This document shows, piece by piece, positions 33,726 through 41,799 of a stretch of DNA of 48,063 bases. The stretch spans positions 1 to 48,063 of the forward strand of contig PLYR01000124.1 of assembly GCA_003153435.1 (NCBI GenBank), in the 5' to 3' direction. The DNA is from Bacteroidota bacterium. Its GTDB lineage: Bacteria; Bacteroidota; Bacteroidia; Palsa-965. The first letter of the stretch is position 1; each line of letters opens with the position of its first letter. The notes beneath the pieces were generated by a model. It was not told where the DNA came from and did no database searches. It saw only the letters and a program-made list of their open reading frames with translations. The translations under genes were made by a program, and so were the position numbers.

Positions 33726-35642
33726 TTATTTAACAGTCATCTTTTGTGTTACCGATGTTTCGTTGTTGCGGATAGTGTAGAAATATACACCAGCTCCGAA
33801 AGAAGAACCATCAACTGTAAATGTGTGGTTTCCGGTAACTGACTTTGTGAATTCTGTATAAACAACCTGACCAAGCAGATTGGTTACTTCCAGAGTTAAG
33901 TCAGAAGATTTTGACATTGTCACATCAATATTGGTGATGCTGGAGAATGGGTTCGGGTAGTTCTGACTAACCATGAACGAAGGATTCTGAACATAACTCT
34001 TAATGCCAGCCTGTACGCCTGCTGTTCCTGCCAAGACACTAGCGGTAGGAACTTTGAGGTACATGATGTCATTGTTTCCGTCTGCTTTCTTATTGGTAAG
34101 AGCAGTTCCTGGAGTCAGGCTGTGCTGGTAGGCAATATGCAGGAAACCTGTTGTAAGTTTTGCAACACTCGCAAATGCTTCTTCTTCCTGTTTGGTGTCA
34201 GTTAAGTTCTGTGCATGACCCCAAGTGTTTCCACCATCTGTAGAAGCTACAACCCAGATGTCTCTGAAACCATCACCTGTTTGTGTGGTATCTCCATCCT
34301 GTACAAGAGAGAAAATGATGTAGATATTGTTCAGAGAGTCAATAGTGATGCAAGGCTTATTCAGAACGCTTCCGCTTCCATAACGGCATTGTGTAATTGA
34401 AGTAGTTGAATCACCAATGCTGTATTTTCCATCACCGTTCTCATCAATATCGGCAAGCGCGATAGGGATATGAACCTTCATCTTGTTGATTTCGTTCCAG
34501 TAAACAAGGTCAATGGTGCCAGGGAAGAAATTCACTCCACCTGCAACAAGAAGTGTTCTGGAGCCAGAGTACGCAACGTGAGCTTTGTTATTTACATCCA
34601 AAGTTACGGATACACTACCATCGTTTGTATTCATAGTATCTGTTGCAGACGCACCAGTCATATTCTTTACAAAAGGAATGGAATCCACAAGTGTTTTTGT
34701 CCAGGTAGATCCGTTGTCCATAGATCTCCAAAGAGCCACATCTTCAGCTAACCCGCCATGTACAATTGCAACGTTGTTGTTCTGGGCATCAATATCGTAA
34801 TCATCGCCAGACTGAAGGTGAGTACGTGTGCTGTCGTTTTTAGGCAAAGGCATGTTGCTTACCGGGAAAGTCTTTCCACCATCCATTGAACGTGCATAAA
34901 GCATTGGAGCTTTAACACCCAGTCTGATAATTGTGCTGTCGGAGCTAAAAACATTAGAAATCATGTGGATGGTGCTGTCACCAGGTCCGGCAACTGCCAT
35001 ACGGTTCCAGATAGTACCGTGACCTGCAGGAGCCATTTGCGGTGAGGCAGGGGTACGAGGAGCAATCGTGTTGTTTACGAAAGCTGCCCATGTTTCTGAT
35101 CCAACAGATACATTGGTAGACTGACGGTAGAGATAATCCGTTGCATCGTGACCGATTACGAATTCATAACGGCCATTAATTACACCGATACTTGGCCATC
35201 CTGTTCTTGGGCCAGCTGCAGTCTCGATTCTGTTTTGGACAGCTGCCGATGATGTTGAAAACCAAGAGGTGCCATTAAAAAACTGGTAACCAGTTCCACG
35301 GGTAGCATAAGAAGGGCCGAAATCTGTTGCGATCGTCCACACCACAGAAAGAGTTCCGTTACCGTGATTGATAATTCTTCTGGAAATTGCGGAGTTAGTT
35401 TGCAGGTCGTAAGTAGTTCCTCCGATTACTGTTCCTGTAGAAGTAAGAGGTTTCACAGAACCATTGGTTTTTGACGGAGCCTTTTTGTTAGTAATGATTT
35501 CGTCACCGGATAGGGCTTTATTTTCAGAGGCAGGATAAGATTTTCCTGCAACGGCTGGTTTCAAGAGTTTCTCGCTCTGATTCTGGGCTACCGAATACAT
35601 TCCGATTCCAAGAGCCACTCCTAATAGTAAGTGTTTTTTCAT
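33726..35642 (-). CDS. T9SS cargo protein with Asp-box (BNR/sialidase-like) propeller
   Basis: A 638-residue secreted protein: signal peptide ending MYSVAQ, a Lys-rich propeptide-like stretch (about 30-65), and a beta-propeller with Asp-box loops SMDGGKTF, SMDNGSTW and STDGGNTW. The T9SS type A C-terminal domain (about 560-638) shows QNYPNPFSSITNI, LLGQVVYTEF, GVYFYTIRNN and TQKMTVK. No sialidase arginine triad could be assigned, so enzymatic activity is doubtful; binding or exoglycan recognition is possible. Its upstream leader is AT-rich and unusually long. Confidence 0.85.
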   Translation of the reverse strand: MKKHLLLGVALGIGMYSVAQNQSEKLLKPAVAGKSYPASENKALSGDEIITNKKAPSKTNGSVKPLTSTGTVIGGTTYDLQTNSAISRRIINHGNGTLSVVWTIATDFGPSYATRGTGYQFFNGTSWFSTSSAAVQNRIETAAGPRTGWPSIGVINGRYEFVIGHDATDYLYRQSTNVSVGSETWAAFVNNTIAPRTPASPQMAPAGHGTIWNRMAVAGPGDSTIHMISNVFSSDSTIIRLGVKAPMLYARSMDGGKTFPVSNMPLPKNDSTRTHLQSGDDYDIDAQNNNVAIVHGGLAEDVALWRSMDNGSTWTKTLVDSIPFVKNMTGASATDTMNTNDGSVSVTLDVNNKAHVAYSGSRTLLVAGGVNFFPGTIDLVYWNEINKMKVHIPIALADIDENGDGKYSIGDSTTSITQCRYGSGSVLNKPCITIDSLNNIYIIFSLVQDGDTTQTGDGFRDIWVVASTDGGNTWGHAQNLTDTKQEEEAFASVAKLTTGFLHIAYQHSLTPGTALTNKKADGNNDIMYLKVPTASVLAGTAGVQAGIKSYVQNPSFMVSQNYPNPFSSITNIDVTMSKSSDLTLEVTNLLGQVVYTEFTKSVTGNHTFTVDGSSFGAGVYFYTIRNNETSVTQKMTVK

Positions 35643-35938
35643 TTTTTTGTTTTATTGTTTTAAAGGTTTGGTTTACAAAATTGATTCATTGTGATTTGGA
35701 AGAACGATAACATTTGGTATTGAAAATTTTTCGGGCTTTTTTGCATCTTAAAAGCAAAAAAATCACAAAAAGCTATAAAATACTAAAATTGGGAATTAGA
35801 ATTTTAAAGGCTAAACTTTTCAAAGTTAACCAAATGATCATACAAACTGTCTGGTTTTGTTAAAATATTTTCGAGTATGTTGAACGGCAATAAGATTATT
35901 TTGAAGAAAAAAATAATAAGGATTACTTGAATTTTCCC

Positions 35939-35946
35939 TACCTTTG
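35939..35946 (+). promoter_or_regulatory. Promoter -7 box (TACCTTTG) for rpsA
   Basis: A full TAnnTTTG match 62 bases upstream of the rpsA start. The nearest TTG (35927-35929) is too close to serve as a -33 element. Confidence 0.55.
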
Positions 35947-35949
35947 CAA

Positions 35950-35982
35950 CCCTTTTAAAGGGAAACCCTGTTCGGACAGGGT
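35950..35982 (+). promoter_or_regulatory. Structured leader of rpsA (two hairpins)
   Basis: CCCTTTTAAAGGG at 35950-35962 is a 13-base palindrome near the expected transcript start. ACCCTGT at 35965-35971 pairs with ACAGGGT at 35976-35982 around TCGG, a tight 7-bp hairpin. The transcript would begin inside or next to the first and carry the second about 27 bases before the first possible start codon. Protein S1 controls its own mRNA leader in Escherichia coli; a similar role here is inference. Confidence 0.5.
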
Positions 35983-36008
35983 ACGTCCAACCCGCTTCTG
36001 ACCCCGAT

Positions 36009-37853
36009 ATGAAGCTTAACTTAAAGCCTTTTAAAATGGCAACAAATTTATCTCACGTAGTACCAGTTGAAGAATTCGATTGGAACGCTATTGGCAAAAA
36101 ACAAGACATTTATTCTGAAAAAGAAGTCTCCAAGCTGGAAGAGCTTTATGGAGGAACTATGAAGGAAGTAGTTGAACATGAGCTTGTTGATGGTGTGGTT
36201 GTAAGTAAAAACCATAAAGAAGTAGTGGTTAATATCGGTTTTAAATCCGATGGTGTAGTTCCCCTTTCTGAATTCAGATACAACCCGGACCTTAAAATAG
36301 GCGATAAGGTTGAAGTTTATATTGAAAATCAAGAAGACAAAACCGGTCAGCTCGTTCTTTCCCATAAGAAAGCACGTGCCATGAAATCATGGGACAGTGT
36401 CAATAAAGCACTGGCTAACGATGAAATCATTAAAGGGTTTGTTAAATGCAGGACTAAAGGCGGTCTTATTGTGGACGTATTTGGTATCGAGGCATTCCTT
36501 CCTGGATCCCAGATAGATGTGAAGCCTATCCGTGATTATGATATCTATGTTGGGAAAACAATGGAATTCAAAGTTGTGAAAATCAACAATGAATTTAAAA
36601 ACGTAGTTGTTTCTCACAAAGCATTGATCGAGGAAGAACTCGAGCAACAAAAGAAAGAAATCATTTCTAAGCTTGAAAAAGGACAGGTACTTGAAGGAAC
36701 TGTTAAAAACATTACTTCATACGGTGTCTTTATTGACCTTGGAGGAGTAGACGGACTTATCCACATCACTGATTTGAGCTGGGGACGTATTTCTCATCCG
36801 GAAGAGATTGTTAAACTGGATCAGAAAATCAATGTCGTTATCCTTGATTTTGATGATGCAAAGAAACGTATCGCATTAGGTCTTAAGCAATTGACACCTC
36901 ATCCATGGGATTCTTTGAGCCAGGAACTTAAAGTTGGAGATAAAATTAAAGGACGTGTAGTAGTGATCGCAGATTATGGCGCATTTGTTGAAATTGCCCC
37001 TGGTGTGGAAGGCCTCATTCACGTTTCGGAAATGTCATGGTCACAACACCTTCGCAGTGCTCAGGATTTCCTGAAAGTGAATGATGAGGTGAACGCAGTG
37101 ATCTTAACCTTAGATAGAGAAGAACGCAAAATGTCTCTGGGTATCAAGCAGTTAATGCCTGATCCTTGGACTGGCATCCTGGATAAATATCCTAAGGGAT
37201 CAAAACATTCAGCCACCGTCCGTAACTTTACTAATTTTGGTATATTCGTAGAGTTGGAAGAAGGTGTTGATGGTTTGATTCATATCTCTGATTTATCATG
37301 GAGCAAGAAAATCAAACATCCATCAGAATTTACTAAAGTAGGCGAGAAGATTGATGTTGTCGTTCTTGAAGTTGATGTAGATAACAGAAGGCTCAGTCTT
37401 GGTCACAAGCAGCTAGAAGAGAATCCATGGGAGGTTTTTGAAACAGTATTTACTGTTGACTCTATCCATCAGGGAACAATCATCTCTGCAAATGAGAAAG
37501 GCGCAATCGTTTCTCTTCCATATGGAGTAGAAGGATTTGCTCCGAACAAGCACCTGGTTAAAGTCGATGGCAAAACAGCACAGGTTGAAGAAACCCTCGA
37601 CTTTAAGGTCATTGAATTTTCAAAAGAAGGGAAGAAGATTATCGTTTCTCATTCCCGCATCCATGAAGATGCAAACAATACTGAGCGTGACCATACCCGT
37701 ACTGATAAAAAATCAGCCGATAAAACCGCTCATAAAGCAGTGAAAAAGGTCAAGGACAGCATGGAAAAAACCACGCTTGGAGATATCGAGGCCCTTTCAA
37801 ACTTACGTTCTGAATTGCATGAATCCGAAAAAGGCAAGGAGGAGCAAAAGTAA
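36009..37853 (+). CDS. rpsA: 30S ribosomal protein S1
   Basis: A 614-residue RNA-binding protein with six S1 (OB-fold) repeats that helps mRNA bind the 30S subunit. Clear repeats include VLEGTVKNITSYGVFIDLGG, IKGRVVVIADYGAFVEIAPG and HSATVRNFTNFGIFVELEEG, each followed by VDGLIHIS/VEGLIHVS. The first two N-terminal repeats are more divergent (ribosome-docking type). The C-terminal tail after about 550 is Lys/Glu/Asp-rich (KKSADKTAHKAVKKVKDS). Either the ATG at 36009 or the one at 36036 (MATNLSHVV) could be the true start; the second has an A-rich upstream typical for the phylum. A strong terminator follows. Confidence 0.95.
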   Translation: MKLNLKPFKMATNLSHVVPVEEFDWNAIGKKQDIYSEKEVSKLEELYGGTMKEVVEHELVDGVVVSKNHKEVVVNIGFKSDGVVPLSEFRYNPDLKIGDKVEVYIENQEDKTGQLVLSHKKARAMKSWDSVNKALANDEIIKGFVKCRTKGGLIVDVFGIEAFLPGSQIDVKPIRDYDIYVGKTMEFKVVKINNEFKNVVVSHKALIEEELEQQKKEIISKLEKGQVLEGTVKNITSYGVFIDLGGVDGLIHITDLSWGRISHPEEIVKLDQKINVVILDFDDAKKRIALGLKQLTPHPWDSLSQELKVGDKIKGRVVVIADYGAFVEIAPGVEGLIHVSEMSWSQHLRSAQDFLKVNDEVNAVILTLDREERKMSLGIKQLMPDPWTGILDKYPKGSKHSATVRNFTNFGIFVELEEGVDGLIHISDLSWSKKIKHPSEFTKVGEKIDVVVLEVDVDNRRLSLGHKQLEENPWEVFETVFTVDSIHQGTIISANEKGAIVSLPYGVEGFAPNKHLVKVDGKTAQVEETLDFKVIEFSKEGKKIIVSHSRIHEDANNTERDHTRTDKKSADKTAHKAVKKVKDSMEKTTLGDIEALSNLRSELHESEKGKEEQK

Positions 37854-37908
37854 TTTCTTCGTTTGTTGATATTTCGGAGAAATCAAAAAACCACGCCATG
37901 GTTTTTGG

Positions 37909-37943
37909 ACCCCTGGAGAGAAATCTTCAGGGGTTTTCTTTTT
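37909..37943 (+). terminator. Intrinsic terminator after rpsA
   Basis: ACCCCTGGAGA at 37909-37919 pairs with TCTTCAGGGGT at 37924-37934 (one G-U) around a GAAA loop. The T-rich run TTTTCTTTTT at 37934-37943 follows directly. A textbook Rho-independent terminator. Confidence 0.88.
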
Positions 37944-37992
37944 CACTCTTTCTCTCCTCTGTTTCTGTTTCTTTCTTACATTTACCAAGAAT

Positions 37993-38535
37993 ATGTCGCC
38001 CTCTCCTCGGATCATTCTGGATGAAAAGCAGCTGGACATCATTATCCACCGCCTCTGCAGACAGCTGATAGAAACCCATTACCAATTCCAGAATTCAGTT
38101 ATCATAGGCTTGCAGCCAAGAGGGGTCTATCTGGCCAGGAGAATACATAAGCAACTTTCAGAAATAACAGGAAACAAACATATTCCTTACGGTGATCTGG
38201 ATGTTACTTTCTACAGAGATGATTTCAGAAAAAGAGATTTAGTGCCCAATAAAACCAATATTGACTTTATTATTGAAGATAAAAATGTCGTCCTTATAGA
38301 TGATGTTTTATTCACTGGTCGTACTATTCGTGCAGGGCTTGATGCAATGATGGCTTTTGGACGACCCGCTGATGTTGAGTTGGTTGTATTGATAGATCGG
38401 AGATTCAGCCGGAATCTGCCGATTCAGGCTAAATATATCGGTAGAACAATTGATTCCGTTGCTTCTGAAAAAGTGAAGGTTGATTGGAAAGAAACTGAAT
38501 CAGAAGACAGGGTCTGGCTCCTGACAAATGATTAA
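37993..38535 (+). CDS. pyrR: PyrR: pyrimidine regulator / uracil phosphoribosyltransferase
   Basis: A 180-residue protein of the PRTase fold. The PRPP-binding loop VVLIDDVLFTGRTIRAG spans about 99-115, with IIGLQPRGVYLARRI and YRDDFRKRDL typical of PyrR. In Bacillus it binds pyr mRNA to cause attenuation and has weak UPRT activity. Whether it regulates RNA here is unclear, as no PyrR-binding attenuator was recognised between rpsA and pyrR or before pyrB. pyrB follows after 15 bases. A near-match promoter box TACATTTA lies just upstream. Confidence 0.93.
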   Translation: MSPSPRIILDEKQLDIIIHRLCRQLIETHYQFQNSVIIGLQPRGVYLARRIHKQLSEITGNKHIPYGDLDVTFYRDDFRKRDLVPNKTNIDFIIEDKNVVLIDDVLFTGRTIRAGLDAMMAFGRPADVELVVLIDRRFSRNLPIQAKYIGRTIDSVASEKVKVDWKETESEDRVWLLTND

Positions 38536-38550
38536 CCAATAGGGTGAACT

Positions 38551-39480
38551 ATGACAAGACTCAGCACAAAGCATTTGCTCGGTATCAAAGACATAACAGT
38601 AGATGATATTGAACTGATCTTTTCAACCGCTGAAAATTTCAAGGAAGTAATTAATCGTCCTATCAAGAAGGTTCCTTCACTGAGGGATATCACGATTGCG
38701 AATCTTTTCTTCGAGAATTCCACCCGCACAAAGCTTTCGTTCGAACTTGCGGAAAAGAGACTAAGTGCCGATGTGATTAATTTCTCTGCTTCAGGCTCGT
38801 CTGTTAAAAAGGGAGAAACATTAATTGATACGGTTAATAATATCCTGGCCATGAAAGTGGATATGGTGGTTATGCGTCATGCAAATCCTGGCGCGGCACT
38901 CTTCCTTTCAAAGCATGTGGATGCGAAAATCATCAATGCAGGCGACGGGGCACACGAACACCCTACCCAAGCCTTACTAGATGCATTTTCAATACGTGAA
39001 AAACTTGGTAGCCTGAAAGGGAAAAAAGTAGCAATCATAGGGGATATTCTTCACTCCAGAGTCGCCTTATCCAACATTCTCTGTATGAAAAAGTTGGGTG
39101 CGGAAGTAATGGTTTGTGGACCGACAACACTCATGCCAAAGCATATCTCTGAGCTAGGAGTTGAAGTTGAATTTGACCTGAGGAAAGCCCTTGAATGGTG
39201 CGACGTAGCCAATATGCTGAGAATTCAGCTGGAGAGGCAGGAGATTAAATACTTTCCCACTCTGAGAGAATATACCATGCAATATGGTCTTGATAAAAAG
39301 CTTCTGGACTCCCTGAATAAGAAAATTCTGATCCTTCATCCCGGTCCCATAAATAGAGGAGTAGAGATCACCAGCGATGTAGCCGATTCAGATCAATCTA
39401 TCATCCTTGAGCAGGTCGAAAACGGGGTTGCGGTGCGAATGGCAGTTCTTTATCTCCTTGCCGGCAGGAGTGAAAATTAA
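38551..39480 (+). CDS. pyrB: Aspartate carbamoyltransferase catalytic chain
   Basis: Joins carbamoyl phosphate and aspartate, the committed step of pyrimidine synthesis. A 309-residue protein with the carbamoyl-phosphate motif STRT at 57-60 in FFENSTRTKLSFE, the HEHPTQALLDAF segment, and the aspartate-domain HPGPINRGVEI motif near the C-terminus. No regulatory chain gene (pyrI) is adjacent, in line with unregulated trimeric forms. It is cotranscribed with pyrR. Confidence 0.95.
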   Translation: MTRLSTKHLLGIKDITVDDIELIFSTAENFKEVINRPIKKVPSLRDITIANLFFENSTRTKLSFELAEKRLSADVINFSASGSSVKKGETLIDTVNNILAMKVDMVVMRHANPGAALFLSKHVDAKIINAGDGAHEHPTQALLDAFSIREKLGSLKGKKVAIIGDILHSRVALSNILCMKKLGAEVMVCGPTTLMPKHISELGVEVEFDLRKALEWCDVANMLRIQLERQEIKYFPTLREYTMQYGLDKKLLDSLNKKILILHPGPINRGVEITSDVADSDQSIILEQVENGVAVRMAVLYLLAGRSEN

Positions 39481-39525
39481 CCTCGAATTGCGCTTTTATA
39501 GCGTGGAACTTATCATATTTTTACT

Positions 39526-39533
39526 TATTTTTG
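39526..39533 (+). promoter_or_regulatory. Promoter -7 box (TATTTTTG) for STAS operon
   Basis: A full TAnnTTTG match 28 bases before the STAS gene start in an 81-base gap after pyrB. A second near-match TGAATTTG lies at about 39546-39553. Confidence 0.4.
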
Positions 39534-39561
39534 TTCTGATTAAAGTGAATTTGAAAAGATT

Positions 39562-39933
39562 ATGTTCGAGATAGACAGACAAGAAAAATATTCTGTAATC
39601 AGAATTAAAGTCGATAAGCTGGATAGCAATGTTGCTCCTGCTTTGAAATCTGAATTGGTTGTCCTTAACTCAGACGGAGTAAGGAACATGATTATTGATA
39701 TGACTGAAGCTAGATATTGCGACTCTTCTGGTCTTAGCTCGATCCTCGTTGCAAATCGTCTCTGTAAAAATGCTCACGGTTCCTTTGTACTTACCGGTTT
39801 GCAGGAACCTGTAAAAAAACTAATCGCTATTTCCCAACTCGATAGTATTCTCAGTATCGCTCCAACACTTGTTGAAAGCATTGATTTGCTTATAGGCGAA
39901 GAAGTTGAACGGGATATGGAGAATGAAGCCTGA
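39562..39933 (+). CDS. STAS domain protein (anti-sigma factor antagonist-like)
   Basis: A 123-residue single-domain STAS protein. The conserved segment ARYCDSSGLSSILVANRLC contains the serine (S55 or S56) that a partner-switching kinase phosphorylates in SpoIIAA/RsbV relatives. The N-terminal strand (YSVIRIKVDKLDSN) and C-terminal helix match the fold. No cognate anti-sigma kinase or phosphatase gene is nearby. It heads a run with a T9SS protein (21 bases later) and ribonuclease Z; STAS next to RNase Z is, as far as I recall, common in the phylum. Confidence 0.88.
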   Translation: MFEIDRQEKYSVIRIKVDKLDSNVAPALKSELVVLNSDGVRNMIIDMTEARYCDSSGLSSILVANRLCKNAHGSFVLTGLQEPVKKLIAISQLDSILSIAPTLVESIDLLIGEEVERDMENEA

Positions 39934-39954
39934 ATTTACTAACCAACCCAACCT

Positions 39955-40725
39955 ATGAACAGAAAATTACTTTTATTCGTTAGCGTATTTGCTGTAACTG
40001 CCATTCAATCCTTTGGTCAGTGTACGATCAATTCTAGTTTAACTACTCCCGGATATTACCCTGCAACAGGTTTTCCTTCCGCTGTAGAAACGGTTCCATT
40101 TTCACAAGTTGTACAGGTACGTGTGCTTGCAGATACAACTGTTGCACCGTTTGGACTTCTTCCGATTGATAATGTTCAGATGGATAGCGTTATAGGAATG
40201 CCTACCGGCTTTTCATATAGCACTAACCCAGCCAATGGAAAATTTCTAGGAGGAACGAATGGATGCCTTATGATTATGGGGACTCCTACTACCGGACAAT
40301 CAACTGGAGGGCCGACTCATAATGGGATTTACCCACTTACGGTTTATTACCATGCAACAGTGAGCATAGCAGGCAGCCCGACGAACGCGGGAACCAGCAA
40401 AAATCAGAAGTATACCATTACTATCATTCCTTTCGCAGCAGGAATCAACGAGGTTCAACTCGATCAGTTCTCTGTGTTTCAGAACACACCGAACCCAACA
40501 GATGGCCGTACCGAAATCAGCTACTGGATGCCTTCTACGGATAATGTTCAGTTCCGGGTTTACAATATGCTGGGGAGCCTGATCACAGATCGCTCTGTTC
40601 ATGCAGACCGTGGTAACAACACTCTTAGCTTTGATACCTCTTCCCTTACACCAGGGATCTATCTTTACTCATTTCAGAGCGGGGGCAAAACCGTTACCCG
40701 CAGAATGATTGTTTCAGCTCATTGA
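39955..40725 (+). CDS. T9SS cargo protein, small, function unknown
   Basis: A 256-residue secreted protein with a signal peptide ending IQSFGQ and then a Cys. The middle (about 25-160) is rich in Thr, Gly and Pro with beta-strand text (VVQVRVLADTT, YPLTVYYHATVSI), perhaps one immunoglobulin-like domain. The C-terminal sorting domain is clear: VFQNTPNPTDGRTEISYWM, VYNMLGSLI, GIYLYSFQSGGKTVTRRMIV. It is translationally coupled to the RNase Z gene (TGATG overlap at 40723-40727), unexpected for a secreted protein beside a cytoplasmic RNA enzyme. Confidence 0.82.
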   Translation: MNRKLLLFVSVFAVTAIQSFGQCTINSSLTTPGYYPATGFPSAVETVPFSQVVQVRVLADTTVAPFGLLPIDNVQMDSVIGMPTGFSYSTNPANGKFLGGTNGCLMIMGTPTTGQSTGGPTHNGIYPLTVYYHATVSIAGSPTNAGTSKNQKYTITIIPFAAGINEVQLDQFSVFQNTPNPTDGRTEISYWMPSTDNVQFRVYNMLGSLITDRSVHADRGNNTLSFDTSSLTPGIYLYSFQSGGKTVTRRMIVSAH

Positions 40726-41663
40726 TGTCTCCTTTTGAGCTAACTATTCTCGGCTGTAGCTCTGCTACTCCTACTTCGACAAGAAATCCAACCGCCCAGC
40801 TGCTTCAGGTAGCCGGGCGGTTTTTTTTAATAGATTGTGGTGAAGCTACTCAGATTCAGCTTCGGAAATACAAGGTAAAGTTTCAGCGCATTGATCATAT
40901 ATTTATCAGTCACTTGCATGGCGACCATTACCTGGGTCTCATGGGTCTGCTTTCTTCTATGCATCTGCTTGGAAGAACGAAAGCCCTCTGGCTCTATTGC
41001 CCTGCGGGTATGGAGGAAATAATTAATGTCCAGCTGAAGCATTCAGCTACCGTGCTTAATTATGAAATCAATTACCGATTTCACGATTCATCCAAACAGG
41101 AATTGATATTTGAAGATGAGAAGGTACTGGTCAAAACGATCATTCTGAACCACCGGATCCCTTGTTGTGGATTCTTGTTTTCTGAAAAGCCTAAACCCCG
41201 GAACCTGAAAAAAGATGCAATAGAATCCTACAAGATTCCACCCTCTGCCATTCCAGCTATTAAACAAGGACAGGATTTTATTGCTCCTGACCATTCGCGG
41301 ATTCCAAATTCTGAACTTGCTTTCCCTGAGACCCAAACGCATTCCTACGCTTATTGCTCCGATACTTGTTATGACGAACATGTTATTGAGCAGGTGAAAG
41401 GTGTTGACCTCCTTTATCATGAATCTACTTTTACAGAGGAAATGAAACAAAGGGCGATAGAGACTAACCACAGTACAGCACAGGATGCCGGAAATGTTGC
41501 CTTGAAGGCAAAGGTTGGTGTTTTGCTCCTTGGTCATTACTCTGCCCGATATACGGATCTTTCACCCCTTCTCGAGGAAGCCAGGAGGGTTTTTCCAAAC
41601 TCACATCTCTCCTACGAAGGTATGAGGTTTGATGTAGAGAAGAAATCTGCTGAATTGGCTTGA
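40725..41663 (+). CDS. rnz: Ribonuclease Z
   Basis: A zinc endonuclease that trims tRNA 3' ends. A 312-residue metallo-beta-lactamase fold protein with the metal motif HLHGDH at 63-68 in FISHLHGDHYLGLMG, an N-terminal LGCSSATPTSTRNPTAQLL typical of RNase Z, the exosite region near FHDSSKQELIFEDEKV, and late histidines in TNHSTAQDAG and LLGHYSARY. The ATG at 40725 overlaps the upstream stop codon (TGATG). Confidence 0.93.
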   Translation: MSPFELTILGCSSATPTSTRNPTAQLLQVAGRFFLIDCGEATQIQLRKYKVKFQRIDHIFISHLHGDHYLGLMGLLSSMHLLGRTKALWLYCPAGMEEIINVQLKHSATVLNYEINYRFHDSSKQELIFEDEKVLVKTIILNHRIPCCGFLFSEKPKPRNLKKDAIESYKIPPSAIPAIKQGQDFIAPDHSRIPNSELAFPETQTHSYAYCSDTCYDEHVIEQVKGVDLLYHESTFTEEMKQRAIETNHSTAQDAGNVALKAKVGVLLLGHYSARYTDLSPLLEEARRVFPNSHLSYEGMRFDVEKKSAELA

Positions 41664-41695
41664 AAATGAGGATGATAAGCCTTCTTTTCATTTTC
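41662..41695 (+). terminator. Possible terminator after rnz
   Basis: GAAAATGA at 41662-41669 pairs with TCATTTTC at 41688-41695; an inner GG/CC contact forms with unpaired bases. T-rich sequence runs through the 3' arm. It overlaps the rnz stop codon. Moderate stability only. Confidence 0.4.
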
Positions 41696-41740
41696 TCGGA
41701 CTACTTTTCATAAAGAGTGTAAAAAAGGACCGTCAGGATC

Positions 41741-41771
41741 TTGCATCCCTCACATTTGCCTGTTACATTTG
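41741..41771 (+). promoter_or_regulatory. Promoter with -33 TTG and -7 TACATTTG for the LuxR-type regulator operon
   Basis: TTG at 41741-41743, 20 bases, then TACATTTG at 41764-41771, 28 bases before the ATG at 41800. Both elements and the spacing fit the phylum consensus. Confidence 0.6.
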
Positions 41772-41799
41772 TATATTATTTAAAATTATTCTAAATAAC

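Larger units (their letters stand above)
35643..36008. other. Divergent intergenic region between T9SS gene and rpsA
   Basis: This 366-base gap has no supported gene. It is very AT-rich up to about 35930 (several A- and T-tracts, e.g. 35700-35800). A minus-strand TAACTTTG box at 35821-35828 could start a long leader for the T9SS gene, and a CAATTTTG near-match lies closer to that gene. The last 70 bases hold the rpsA promoter box and leader hairpins listed separately. Confidence 0.6.

Noticed and set aside
33726-35642. Active sialidase
   Set aside because: Asp-box loops are present, but the arginine triad and nucleophile tyrosine of sialidases could not be placed; Asp-boxes alone occur in many propellers.
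35643-35930. Hidden small gene or RNA in the AT-rich gap
   Set aside because: No frame with signal, domain or start context was seen, and no stable fold outside the rpsA leader was recognised.
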